64,000 nt of DNA from Cymodocea nodosa (taxonomy: Eukaryota; Streptophyta; Magnoliopsida; Alismatales; Cymodoceaceae): positions 3,844,001 through 3,908,000 of the forward strand of contig JAZBRI010000011.1 in NCBI GenBank assembly GCA_036874045.1, read 5' to 3'. Shown here in pieces: positions 22,380-35,472 of the stretch. The position numbers and the translations under genes are program-made. Under the pieces are notes generated by a model that was not told the DNA's origin, made no database searches, and saw nothing but the letters and a program-made list of their open reading frames with translations. Position 1 is the stretch's first letter. Each line of letters starts with the position of its first letter.

Positions 22380-23119
22380 CTAAGTAAAACTTCAGTAGTC
22401 CTCTACTCTTACTTGTTCTATAATTCCAAATAATTTTTGGTATCTTTAAAATAAGTCGAAGTCTTTGTCCGTTTACTTTAAATATATTCTGATTTTTACA
22501 ATTTTCAATTTCAATAACTCCATAGGAATAAATATTTCGAATTATGTAAGGTCCTGCCTATCTAGATCTTAATTTTCCTAGATGGTTATGGAGTTTAGTC
22601 ATGTAAAGATATACTTCTTGTCCTATTTCAAAGGTTTTTGGAATAATTTTCCTCTCATGCCAGAACTTCATTTTCTCTTTTTCTCTTATAGTTTTTGAAT
22701 AAGCTTCATTCCTAAATTCTTCTAATTCAATCAATTGTATTTTTCTATTCTCAACAGCTTGATTTAAATTAGTGTTCAAAGTTTTTAATGCCCAATAAGC
22801 TTTATGTTCAATTTCAGCTGGTAAATGATAATTTTTTCCATATACTAGCCTAAAAGGTGACATACCTAAGTTTGTCTTATAAGCAGTTCTATAAGCCCAA
22901 AGTGCATCTATCAATCTATTAGCCCAATCTATTCTAGTAGGATTTATTACTTTTTCTAAGATTAACTTAATTTGTTTGTTTGCACTTTCTACTTGTCCAC
23001 TTGTTTACGGATGATATGATGTTGCAATTTTGTGATTCACTCCATATTTCTTCACTAAGGCTTCAAAACTTCTATTATAGAAATGAGTTCCTCTATCACT
23101 AATAATAACTTTAGGTATT
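22380..23119 (-). pseudogene. pol: gypsy-G integrase, C-terminal part
   Basis: Continues the integrase interrupted by E3. It has the second catalytic Asp in ISDRGTHF and the Glu in SGQVESANK, then [18 protein letters not shown] and the C-terminal VNGQRL motif typical of plant Ty3/gypsy integrases. An in-frame stop replaces one residue in SYHP*TSGQ, and another lies after LGKLRSR. The open stretch is 22558-22914. The remaining G pol is at 51871-53364 and 54934-56415. Confidence 0.9.
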
Positions 23120-24731
23120 TGTAGGATCGTATGGCTACACAAGAGGGGGGTGAATTGTGTTTTTCAACATTTTTGAATATAATTGAAACTTTAAAACTCA
23201 AAAACAAGTCGAGTCACTGTTTTCATAAAATCATTTTTATTCAAGGTTTTAATTACAATATACAATTTAATTCTCCTTAGAAATTGTAGATGCAATTATA
23301 TATCGATACCATGTTTCATCTATACATTTTCACAACTACAAACAAAGAAAACTAATATGCAGAATTTAAAACATTTCTCCTTGTTTGAAATCTTTCTTCT
23401 TCTTCTTCTTTTTCTTCTTTAGCAATTCTTTAGTGACGAATATTTTGTCTTTCTCTGCTTCCCCGAATTTGCTTTCTCCTGATACTTCAGATATTTAGTG
23501 ACATAAATCTAACTTTTTCTACTTCACTAAATTTTCTTCCATCTGATACTTCAAATCTTCAGCAACATATATCTTACCTTTTTATGCTTCACTAAATTTT
23601 CTTCCACCTGAGAGCTTTTCCCCGAAGAGGTGTTTTTGATCCCTGAAAATATTTTTCTTTTGGTGTGCAGGGATAAATGATCAACAAGAATTCTATGCCT
23701 TTTATATTGTATCTTCGTTTCATGCATATCCTCCACATTTAATCACTACTAGTTTTGCACTACTTCACATCTTTTCTTTTTCCTTCATCGAAATACACAT
23801 GTTCTAACCCACGTTTACATTTCAAATTTTCTTTAATCATTAATCCTAGATCTCTGAAAAATTTCCTGCAAAATAAACTTTCTCTTCCAAAATTTTTCAT
23901 CAAGTATAATAAGAAGTCGTTACTTTAATGTTAACTAAACGAGTAACACAAATAGATATAAAACTTAACGTTTCTAACTTAACGAGTTCCTCATGTGCCA
24001 ACTCACGTGACAAGTATTGTAGCTAACTCAACGAACTATCTCTGTGGTGTTACGCTAACTCAACGAACCATCTCCGTTGTGTTACAGATAACTCAATGAA
24101 CCAGTAATAAACAAATGTTTTTATAATAAGAATTTTACCACGTGCAAAAATAACAACTTAAGTTTTCTAACGCTAACCTAACGTGTTGCCTTCGTGTTCA
24201 ATATAGCAACTCAACGTGTTTAGTTATGTTAACTTAACGAGTTAAACATGTGCACCTCATGTGATACAATATAACATTCGTAACTTATAATTTCACCACG
24301 TGTACAACACTAACTTAACGAGTTCTTCTCTTCTTTTACTCACTAACTTAACGTGTTCTCATGTGACCTATTTTAACCTTTAAGCATTTAACTTAACGAG
24401 TTCTCATGTGACCTCTATACGAACAAAACTCTAACTTAACGAGTTGTCTAAATGTGCACTGTTCATGATACAGAAAATATAACTTTAAAACATATCATGC
24501 TTTTTAATAAAAACACACGTTAACTTAACATTTAGTTAAATGAGAAATTAATGCAACGAAACGACTAGTTATTAACTTAGTATAATTTTAGATCTAATAT
24601 AGACAAGTATTTACATCAGTAAGCTATTTCTGTATTAATTGATGATTTTAATTTCTTTTCACAAGCAATATTAATTGAGCAAATATGATTATTTTCATTC
24701 AAGACACATCATTAAAACAAAATACTCAACA
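23120..24731 (-). repeat. E3 3' LTR
   Basis: 1612 bp. On the plus strand it starts TGTAGGATCG and ends ACTCAACA. It resembles the E2 type of U3, with CACGTG and AACTCGTTAAGTTA-type motifs, and lacks the E1-specific block. It abuts the complement of the polypurine tract on its right. Confidence 0.95.
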
Positions 24732-24745
24732 ATCTCCCCCTTTTT
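24732..24745 (-). other. E3 polypurine tract
   Basis: On the minus strand, AAAAAGGGGGAGAT directly upstream of the 3' LTR, the plus-strand primer site. A second such tract (complement TTTCTCCCCCTTTTTG) is near 25082. Confidence 0.85.
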
Positions 24746-25273
24746 GATGATGACAAAATCATATTAAATCAATTATGAAATATATTTAACTCAACAAAGC
24801 ACCTTTGTTTGGTTAACTTTTAATTCAACAAACAAGTTTGTTGACTTAAGTTTACTTAAGCTTATTTCTATTATTTGTGTAAATTTCACCTCTCAGAAAT
24901 AAAACTTTCAGATGTGAATAATTACATAAGTATCATTTCTCCTCCTTTCATTATATAATTTAATAACCATATAATTTTCTTTCAGATTACATTATCATCT
25001 ATCAAATTACAATAACCATATAAATATCATCTCCCTTTATAATATATGCAATTAAAATCATAATCATCGTCTTTTATAACATTTCTCCCCCTTTTTGTCA
25101 TTAATCAAAAAGATAATTACACAAAATATATATAGTAAGAGATATACTTACAACAACGCTTTCTGTAAACAATAATAAGAATTGTAAACATTTACAGAAA
25201 AATGTATTGTTCAATGAATCAAACAAGGAATACAAACATTACATTTTGTATTTAGATACAAGCAAGCAGATAG

Positions 25274-27540
25274 TTATGTATTCCTCCTAAGTATATCACT
25301 TATAGCATTACATATTTTATCTCCTAGATGCCTAATATCATTTCTGATGTCGTTAAGCACATCATCTAGGTTAGGAGGTAGTTGGGGTTGCTATTCTACT
25401 TGAACTGAATAACTTGGTTGTTATTGTTGTATATGGTCTGTACAATCAGGTTGTTGTTGTTGTCGTTGAGGTTGATGCATGGCCTGGAATTTTTGCAAAT
25501 TGTTTACACTGAAAGCTCTCATGCCTTTAGTTTCAGAGGTCTAGTCAGATAAATTCAATTGGCTTGCAAGGAGTCTACATACAACATCATCATAAAATAA
25601 CTTTGAACTCATATGCTGTAGTTGAGAAGTAAAACAATCAAACTAATTGATTTGAATTCTATTCAGCAGATCATAAGTTGCATATAAACGACTTTTACTG
25701 ACTTCTATATTGTGTCCAACTCTTTGAAATAAATTGGCATGCAATATATTTGCAATAAACCTTGCCTCTGCATTCAAATTTTCCATTAATCTCATTTCAG
25801 TATATACATCTAGAAATTTTGATAAAGACTAAATGTTCCATTCTAGTTGTCAAATCATGTCAAATATGTTTGTAACAACAACACCTTCATCTTTAATCCC
25901 AAAACTTCAAAAATTAATTCAGGAGATAATATTAACTCCTATTTATTTATTTGAGTTTTCAATATATTTTCATTATTGACTAGATTGCTATAAAAAGTTG
26001 TAATAAGCTTCGTGTATTGCTTCCATTTCGTTCCAACTGGCAATAACTGAATGAGGCCTTGATACTCAAATAGATCTTTTATTTCCATCAAATTTCTGAA
26101 TTTTATTGGACGAGCATGTAGAATCTGACATGTAATCAAATTATTGTATTTCTGCACTACTTCCTCAGATCTTAAATGAATTGAATTACCTTGAATTTGT
26201 AATACTGTACACAAAGAAGGTGATACCTAAAACCGTGATTCAGAGTTTAATTCATCTTCAGGAACTTCTTCGTCAAAATGAATGTCATGTTGTTCCTTTG
26301 TGAAAATATTTTCTTGAAGCTGCTTAGGTAAGCTTGATTCTTCAACTTCAATAGTGTAAGGAACATATTCATTATGCTCAACATTCATCTGTTCAGTCTC
26401 TATAGAATGATCAGAGTTCAATTTTTCCACAAATTCTATAGCCGATGTATTTGTTTGTAATTGTTCATTTTGTTCAATAGATATCTCCATTGATACATGC
26501 TGTGAATTCTCATATACTACTTCTATAGATTCTAAAGAAGGCTGGTTGACGTTTAACTCTTCTGGAGTCTTAACTTTTTCAATATCTACTATCCCAAACA
26601 ATTCAACCTGTGAACTAGTTACTGCCTCAACATTGTCAATTATATCTGCAATAACTTGTTCAATGTCAGGTGCCTGATGCTCTAATTTGTCAATTTCTAC
26701 ATCATTAGGACTTAAACTGATAGAAAAACTTGAGCTCATATTTGACTTGGATTTCTTCTCAAGTTTTCTAGCAAGGGAAAATAAAGTCTCATTATCTTCA
26801 TCAATTTCAGTATGTTCGGAATTGATGAGTTTATCAGATGCACTATAACATACAATGTCTAGACATACATTGTCCTTTGGAAATAAATGCTCATCTGATT
26901 TTCCTTTTTTAGCAGACTTTGTTTCCTTAGTCATAATTTTTCTGATTTTCCTTCTTCTATAAAATTTCTGTTTCTCCTCTTCAAGTATTGCTATTTTCTT
27001 TTTAAATTGCTCCATAAAATTTTTCTACTTTAATTCTTCAAAAGCATTTTCTATTGCTATAGCCTTTCAAAGACTGTCAACTTTTCTTTTATCTACAACA
27101 ATATTTGATTCTACTTGTTTTGAATACAAAGGAGTAGGTATAGTAGATTCATTTTCTTCCTCAAATGCATGTAGTCTTGTACCACTCAGAGGAGTTTGAG
27201 GAATTCTATTTGATGAACCTACACCTTTTTCCATATATTTTGCATACTATTCTAAAAATGCAATTTCAGCAAATTTCATTTTGTATTCTCTATCATATTT
27301 ACTTCGAATACCCATATATGTAATATTTTCATCAGTATTTTGAAGCTCTTGTCTAACTTCATCTAGTATACCTTGAGGAAAGAAGTATTCATTGTAAATT
27401 TGTGCTAACCTTTTGTCTACTCAAAGTATTTTCTTGAACCAAGTGCGTGGAACTTTATCAGTATCTATTTCTTTTTCTTTTGCATCTCCTCTACTTTTGC
27501 CTTTTCCTTTGCCACGACCCTTGTAGAACTTGGAGATCAT
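25274..27540 (-). pseudogene. E3 third ORF
   Basis: Full extent of the accessory ORF, from MISKFYKGRGKGKG at 27540 to TAA at 25274. The two CAA/CAG codons that became stops in E1 are intact here (EQFKKK, EEEKQK). Open stretches are 26227-27015 and 25939-26214. Damage includes a TAG near 27026, a TAG at about 26224, a stop near 25936 and a one-base loss near 25900. Domain order is the same as in E1, and the Gln-rich tract near 25420-25480 is kept. Confidence 0.85.
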
Positions 27541-28552
27541 CGTCGTAGGTTGTAATAGCAACAAGCGGGAAAGATTTTCTTGACAAAGTTTACGAATAAC
27601 CTAAGTGCCCGTGTAATAAGTGTTTAAATAGGGTTTTTAGGTGAATAACTCAATGTGTATAAGTTGGGTTTGGATTTTAAATGAGTATTGAATATAGTTT
27701 ATTCAATCAAGGTACCCAAAATATTCAAGTATAACTCGTTGAGTTAACTAACTTAATGAGTAAAACACTGTCTAGAGGAAGTTTTACACATTACCATATA
27801 TAACATAACGTTCAGTTAGTACACTTTACTAAAAAACAAGTTTCGGATCCTTCCTTCCGAAAACAACACACATGGTACACTTAACATTATCTTGAGAACA
27901 TTGTAAACTATTCTAACATTCTCTTATGAATCTAAAATAGTTTGTTTGTCATTTTAAATTGTTTCATCAAGATCTTAAGAGGACTTAAATTCAGATTAAC
28001 CAAAATTTGTATTCTGAATTATATTAATCTGTTTTGGACATTGTTAATCCTCCCCCTACAAATATACTTCTTATATATTCAATAGCATACAAAATATACT
28101 TGTATAACAATAGATGATAAGTATAAATATTCTTTTAAATTTTCTTTTCAAAAACTTCCATTATCCTGAATTCATCAAAAATGATTTCCATAATCAATTC
28201 CTACTGTATATGAATCAAAACACAACTTTGAACTCAATATGATTAATTCAAGGAGAATAAAAGAATGTATCTCAAATAAACATTTTCAAAAGTACTAATG
28301 TTAATTCAATAAATCAGTAGTCATATAGGTAGAAACTATATTCGATTCAAAGATATCTGTAATTAATCAAACAACTTTTTCTTTTCAAAACAATAAATAT
28401 TGATAATTATCTTTAAAAGTTAGTTTGAAAAGCTTGAAACATACAAGAGCTTTCTAATGTACCCATGTAATGAGCTTTCAGTCAACAATCCCAGATCTGA
28501 TCAGGAGCTTAAGTTGCTAGATTTAAAGAATCCTTTTTCAGGACAACAATCC
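27541..28552 (-). other. E3 spacer, left part
   Basis: Noncoding spacer between pol and the third ORF, continuing after E2 at 38834. It contains a C-rich tract on the plus strand (CCTCCCCCTAC, near 28050; polypurine on the element strand) and the conserved cccagatctgatcagg core near 28490. E2 interrupts it at aatcc. Confidence 0.75.
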
Positions 28553-30211
28553 TGTTGAGTATTTTTGTTTTGATGATGTGTGCTGAATGAAAATAATCAT
28601 ATCTGCTCAATTACTACTACTTGTGAAAAGAAATTAAAATCATCAATTAATACAGAAAAAGCTTACTGATATAAATACTTGTCTGTATTAGATCTGAAGT
28701 TAATAACTAGTCGTTTCGTTGCATTAATTTCTCATTTAGCTAAACGTTAAGTTAACGTGTGTTTTTATTGAAAAGCATGATATGTTTTAATGTTATATCT
28801 TCTGTATCATGAACAGTGCACGTTTAGACAACTCGTTAAGTTAGAGTTTTGTTTGTATAGAGGTCACGTGAGAACTCGTTAAGTTAGAGGCCTAAAGGTT
28901 AAAATAGGTCACGTGATAACTCGATAAGTTAGAGGCTTAAAGGTTAAAATAGGTCACGTGATAACTCGTTAAGTTAGTGAGTAAAAGAAGAGACGAACTC
29001 GTTAAGTTAGTGTTATACACGTGGTGAAATTATAAGTTACGAATGTTGTATTGTATCACGTGAGGTGCACATGTTCAACTCGTTAAGTTAACATAACTAA
29101 ACGCGTTGAGTTGCTATATTGAACACTAAGGCAACGCGTTAGGTTAGCGTTATAAACTTAAGTTGTTATTTTTTGCACGTGGTAAAATTCTTATTATAAA
29201 AACATTTGTGTATTACTAGTTCGTTGAGATATCATAATACAACGGAAATGGTTCGTTGAGTTATCATAACACAACGGAGATGGTTCGTTGAGATAGCATA
29301 ACACCACGGACTTAGTTCGTTGAGTTAGCTACAGTACTTGTCACGTGAAATGGCACATGAGGAACTCGTTAAGTTAGAAACGTTAAGTTATATATATACT
29401 TGTGTTACTCGTTTAGTTAACATTAAAGTAACGACTTCTTATTACACTGATGAAAAACTTTTGGACGAGAAAGTTTATTTTGCAGGAAATTTTCCAGAGA
29501 TCCAAGACTGATGATTAAAGAAAATTTGAAATATAAACGTGGGTTAGAACGTGTGTGTTTCGATGAAGGAAAAAGGAAAGACGTGGAGAAGTGGAAAACT
29601 GGTAGTGGTTAAACGTGAAGGATATGCATGAAATGAAGATACAGTATAAAAGGCATAGAATTCTCGTTGATCAATTAATCCTTGCACACAAAACGAAAAA
29701 TCTTTTCAAGGATCAAAACATCCCTACACACCAAAAGAAAAATCTTTTTCAGGGTTCAAAAACACCTTCTCGGGGAAAATCTCTCAAGTGGAAGAAAGTT
29801 CAGTGAAGCATAAGAAGGTAAGATTTTCGTCACTGAAGATTTGAAGTATCAGAAGAAAGCAAATTCGGTGAAGCATGAAAAGACAAGATATTCGTCACTG
29901 AAGAATTGTTGAAGAAGAAAAAGAAGAAGAAGAAAGATATCAAACAAGGAGAAAAGTTTTAAATTCCGCAAATTAGTTTTCTCTGTTTGTAGTTATGAAA
30001 TTGTTTAGATGATACATGGTATCGAAATATAATTGCATCTACAATTTCTGAGGAGAATTGAATTTTATATTGTAATTGAAACCTTAAATAAAAATGATTT
30101 TATGAAAACAATGTCTCGACTTGTTTTTGAGTTTTAAAATTTCAATTATATTTCAGAAAATATTAAAAATACACAATTCACCCCCCTCTTGTGTAGCCAT
30201 ACGATCCTACA
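28553..30211 (+). repeat. E2 5' LTR
   Basis: 1659 bp with TGTTGAG...CCTACA ends and TATAAAAGG at 29645-29653. U3 holds repeated units of the form GGTCACGTGATAACTCGTTAAGTTAG (three near-copies at about 28863-28975), giving stacked G-boxes and 12-mers. It is 45 bp longer than the 3' LTR because the 3' copy has fewer of these units. Confidence 0.95.
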
Positions 30212-30213
30212 AG

Positions 30214-30225
30214 TGGTATCAGAGC
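30214..30225 (+). other. E2 primer binding site, initiator Met tRNA
   Basis: TGGTATCAGAGC, a perfect 12-base complement to the 3' end of plant initiator tRNA-Met, two bases after the LTR. Confidence 0.95.
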
Positions 30226-30410
30226 TTTGTGAATAATCTTTGATATAAAATCGATACCAACTTATTTAATATCATTGCTTATTCTACCTTCTTGTTTTTA
30301 AATGGAAATTAATATCTAAGCATACGTATAACTCTATTGATTTAAGGCTCAAGTTGTTTTAAAGCTTTTAGACTGTTTAAAATCAAATAGGTTGAAAAAT
30401 CTAAGGTAAG

Positions 30411-32660
30411 ATGGCTACTGGAAATGGTAATTTTTCTTTATATGAATGCCAAAATCTTAATCGTACTCCTTTATTTGATGGAATACATTTTGAATATTGG
30501 AAATATAGGATGACTATTTTTCTTCAAAGTATAGATCATAAGTTGTGGTTCATGATTTCTAAACCATATACTCCGTTAACTACTCCTTATAATACTTGGA
30601 CAATTACTGAAAAAGAAAATGAAACTCTGAATGCTAAGGGCTTAAATATTTTATTCTGTGCATTGAGTTATGAACAGTTCAGTAAAGTGTCGGCATATAA
30701 ATCTGCTTATGAGGTGTGGCATGCATTAGAAGTTTCACATGAAGGTACTTCTCAAGTTAAAGAGACTAAAATAAACATGTTGATTCGTAAGTATGAACTC
30801 TTTAAGATGCATGAAGACGAAAATATTTCTGAGATGTTTTCCAGATTTCTTGATATCATAAACTCTTTAAAATATTTAGGAAAGAATTTTGTACAAAAGG
30901 ATTTGGTGAGGAAAATTCTCACATCCCTAAGTTCTAAATGGTCTCAGAAAGTAACATCAATTGAGGAATCACGAGATTTAAATGTTTATACTATGAATGA
31001 ACTTATAGGAAATTTAACAGCTTATGAAGTTCGATTAAATGAATCACTAAGTCACAACAAACTTAAAATGAAGAAAGAAATAGCCTTCGAAATTAATTCA
31101 GATTCTGATATATCTACTGATTCTGACGAGGATTTGATTTTGCTGACTAGGAAATTCAAGAAAGCATGGAAAGCTAGGAAACAACAAAGGAACAAAAATG
31201 ATAAACCCTCAATGTCAAAATCATTAAATGACAAGAATTCTTCATCCAGAAAGTATGTATGTTACAACTGTAAGAAACCTGGACATCTTTCTCCAGATTG
31301 TCCTATGAGGAAAAATGAAAAGTAAAGTAGGACAAATCAGAAGAAGACGGCTTAGAAAACTCAGAAAAAGTTTTACAAGAAAAAGGCTTTGAAGGTCACT
31401 TGGGATGACACGTCTGAAGAGTCTGAATCTGAGGAATCAGCATCAAAATCTTCACATTCAGAAGGAGAACAAGAGTTAGAAGACGTTGCTCATGTGTGCT
31501 TCATGGCAGATGAGTCTGAGGTAATATCTGATCCTGAAAGTCATTCAGATTTCAACTTTGATGAATTATTATGTGCTTATCATGCATTATTACAAAAACT
31601 TAAAGTATGTAAACTGGAAAATAAGAATATTAGAAAATCTTCATCCATTATGGAAGAAGAAAATTGTTTCCTATCTACTACTTTAGAAAAGTTTAAATGT
31701 GATAATGAAAATCATACTAGAGATTTGCAAAAATTTAGATTTAATGAATGTATCTTGCATGAACAAATACAGAATATAAATGCTGAAAAATTAAAGATAG
31801 AATCTGAAAATGAAATGTTGAGAAACAATATAAATGAACTTGAATTAGAGATAGATAAATTAAAACTGAGAGAGCAAGATTTAAATTCTACCTTTGACAA
31901 ATGGAATTTAAGTCAAACTAAGTTAGACAAACTAACTAGTACCACTGCGGTGTCTTATAAATTTGGCTTAGGATTTGATTATCCTAAATCTCAAGCCAAT
32001 AAAGGATTTATTAGTTGCAGTTCAAGTAAATCTAAGACTAAAATTCCTTTTATTATGAAACAAGGTAATAAATATGTAGAAGTAGGTACTTCAAGGGATG
32101 AATCGTGTAGTAATAATATAAATCAATGTGATTTGTCAAATTGTACTTCTAACATGACTATAAATGTTTCTAAAAATCTTGTTTCTTGTTCTAGAAATTC
32201 AGTTTCTAATGTTTCTAAAATTTCAGACAATTATAGTAAACTGAAAATTCAGAAACCTGAGCATATAATTCAATACACTGGTATTAGACCAATTACTCAT
32301 TCTGCATGTGATAAAACCAAAAATTCTTGTGCAGAAAAAGATTTTGTATGTACGGAAAGTGTTAATACAAGTACAAAATCTTGGTATGAACTTACAGAAA
32401 TGTATAAGCATGATCAAAATAAATTAACATCTGATAAAAATATGTTTGGTCTTGATTATACTACATCTGAAAATAAAAAGAATGATTGCAAAAGCAATAA
32501 TGCAATATGTGAGTATGAAGCTAATGATAAATCAATAGTACTTACAACTAATAAGAATATAAATGATAATGTTAAACTATTTTTAAACAAAAAGAATAAA
32601 TATGCGTTTAATGAACTTGGTCCTCAACAACATTGGGTACCAAGAAAAAGTTTTTCTTAA
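30411..32660 (+). pseudogene. gag: E2 gag, nearly intact
   Basis: A 750-codon frame identical in length to E1. The first 304 codons are open (30411-31325) with the UBN2 Gag domain and CCHC knuckle CYNCKKPGHLSPDC (residues 284-297). Two stops follow (TAA at 31323, TAG at about 31352, both CAA/CAG changes), then 424 open codons to the TAA at 32658-32660. The C-terminal part (residues 371-749) is acidic then strongly coiled-coil (leucine/glutamate heptads at about 400-500), followed by a polar Asn/Ser/Lys-rich region and GPQQHWVPRKS. Related SIRE Gags carry such a coiled-coil after the knuckle. The coiled-coil lies wholly in the intron-like segment. Confidence 0.9.
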
Positions 32661-32672
32661 TTTGTGTTGCAG
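31521..32672 (+). other. Intron-like segment at the gag/pol junction of E2
   Basis: Donor GAG^GTAATATCT and acceptor TTTGTGTTGCAG^AAGGAAAC bound 1152 bp, a multiple of three. Joining the flanks gives DESE followed by KETTSKW in frame, and E3 reads DEPE followed by EETTSKW at the same place. Retention yields Gag with a coiled-coil tail ending at TAA. Removal yields a Gag-Pol fusion. Confidence 0.8.
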
Positions 32673-35472
32673 AAGGAAACAACATCAAAATGGATCTTGG
32701 ACAGTGGAGCGTCAAGTCACATGACCGGACAAAAAAGTCTATTACAAAATTTTACAAATACCAAGAAAGGAAGTGTAACATTTGGAAACAAAAGCAAAGA
32801 TAAAATCATAGGTATGCGCATTATTCAAATAACTCCTACTTGTGTTATTTCGAATGTACTATATGTAGAAAACCTAGGATTTAATTTGCTGAGTGTCATA
32901 AAACTAACTGAAAATGGATATTATGTAGTGTTTGAAGATAATGTATGCAAAATAATTGATAAAAATATAGATGAAATTAAGTTTATTACTAAAAGAAAAG
33001 GTTCTGTATGTATTTTATCTTTACCTTCTGGTGCAATTGATTTAAATTCATGTTTGCTAGCTGAAATTAGTGATACATATCTGTGGCATAGAAGGATCAG
33101 ACATTTAAATATGAGACTGTTACATAAACTATCTAGAAAATATTTAGTGAGAGGTTTACCAAAGATTAAATACTCAAAGAACTTTACGTGTGATGCATGT
33201 GAGTTAGGTAAACTTCACAAAAACTCTTTTAAATCCAAAACTGATATTTCAAGCAAGAGAGTCTTAGAACTTATACATATGGATCTATTTGGACCAACAA
33301 GAATCATGAGTCTTGGTGGTAAATGGTATGTATTTGTTTTAGTAGATGACTTCTCTAGATACACTTGGGTATATTTTCTAGCATCTAAGACAGAAGTTTT
33401 TGAAAAATTTAAAATGTTTTGCAATTTTGTTCAAAATGAGCAAAGTGTCTCTATTCAAAAACTTAAGAGTGATCATGGAACTGAATTTGATAATGATCAA
33501 ATGGATAACTATTGTAATGAGCATGGCATTGATCATAGATTTTCTTTTCCAAGAGCACCATGTCAAAATGGTGTTGTTGAGAGAAAGAATAGATCACTTC
33601 AAGAAATGGCCAGAACTATGTTGAATGAACATAAGTTACCTCAAAATCTTTGGGCTGAAGTAGTAAATACAGCTTGTTATGTTATTAACAGAAGTCATTT
33701 AAGACCTCATGTTAATAAAACTCCTTTTGAAATTATGTTTAATAGGGTTCCAAAAATTTCCTATATGAAACCATTTGGCTGCAAGTGTTTTATTCTTAAT
33801 ACTAAAGATAAAAGGGATAAATTTCAAGCCAAATCGGATGAAGGAATTTTTGTAGGTTACTCTACTAGAAGTAAAGCCTATAGAGTATATAACAAGACTT
33901 CTAGGACTATTGAAGAAACCCTCCATGTAAGCTTCAATGAAAATTCTCTTAGAGAATCTCAATCTAAAGCTGATAATGATGATATGATCAATTTTCCAAA
34001 TGAGTTAGAGATCAATAAAGAGATTGATGATTTATCTGAGAAAATCAAAATATGAATTTAAATGATCAAACTAATGATGAAAGTGATGAACTTTCAGATG
34101 TTGTTTAGAATATTGAGGAAAATCAGAGAAATTGGCGTTATTCTTCATCACATCCCATTACTCAAGTCATTGGTAATATTAATGAGGGAGTTAAAACTAG
34201 AGCTACAGTAAATTTAAATAGTATGTGTATGTTTGTTTCTATGGTGAAACCAAGGAATATACAAGAAGCATTATCTAATGAAAATTGGATAGTGGCAATG
34301 CAAGAAGAACTAAATCAATTCATCAGAAATGATGTATGGGAATTAGTTTCTCCACTAGAAAATCAGTCCATAATAGGTACAAAGTGGATCTTTAGAAACA
34401 AAACTAACGAAACTAGTCAAATTATTAGGAATAAAGCAAGATTAGTTGCACAAGGGTATACACAGGAAGAAGGATTAGATTATGATGAAACATTTGCTCC
34501 TATGGCTAGGTTAGAAAGTATTAGAATATTATTGGCCTATGCTTGTTATACGGATTTTAAATTATATCAAATGGATGTAAAGAGTGCATTTCTAAATGGT
34601 TTAATTAATGAAGAAGTCTATGTAAAACAACCACCTGGATTTGAAGATATTAAAAATCCTGACTTTGTGTATAAATTGAAGAAAGCCTTATATGGTTTGA
34701 AGCAAGCACCTAGATCATGGTATGAAAGATTGTCTACTTTTTTAATAGAAAAAGGCTATATCATGGGAAAAGTAGATCATACTCTATTTATTAAGAGAGA
34801 TGGTAAATATCAGATTGTTGTTCAAATATACGTGGATGATATAATCTTTGGAGCAACCTCTGATAAGTTGATAGAAATATTCTCTGAAAAGATTACTAAT
34901 CAGTTTGAAATGAGTATGATAGGAGAACTTTCATATTTTCTAGGACTTCAAATTAAGCAAATGGATAAAGGTATATTTTTAAATCAGGAAAAATATGCAA
35001 TTGAAATGCTTAAGAAATTTAATTTTAATGATACAAGGATTCGAGGAACTCCTATGAGTACTACTTTAAAGTTAGATATTGATGACATAGGAAAATCTAT
35101 AGATCAAAGAAAATACAGAAGTATGATTGGTTCTTTACTTTATTTGATTGCTAGTTGACCTGATATTATGTTTGCTGTGTGTGTTTGTACTAGATTTCAA
35201 TCTAATCCTAAAGAATCACACTTAATTGTAGTTAAAAGAATATTTAGATATATACAAGGAATTAAAATTTTCAAACTGTATTATTCTAAGGATAGTTCAA
35301 TAGATCTTATAGGATATACTAATGCTGATTATGCAGGATCTAAATCTGATACAAAGAGTACCAGTGACACATGTCAATTATTAGGAAATAATTTGGTGTC
35401 AAGGTTTAGTAAAAAGCAAAACTGTGTAGCACTTTCTACTACAGAAGCTGAATATGTTGCTGCTACACTGTG
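32673..35472 (+). pseudogene. pol: E2 pol (protease, integrase, RT, RNase H start)
   Basis: In frame with gag. Protease ILDSGASSHMTG is followed by the GAG-pre-integrase/HHCC zinc site (WHRRIRHLN, CDACELGK). The integrase core has its acidic residues in HMDLFGP, SDHGTEFDN and NGVVERKN. Open reading covers 32664-34055. A one-base loss at about 34050 and a TAG near 34107 precede RT (34223-35158), which keeps IYVDDIIFG with the catalytic DD. TGA at 35156 replaces an Arg codon. RNase H is cut after TTEAEYVAATLC by the deletion. Catalytic residues of integrase and RT look intact. Confidence 0.9.
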
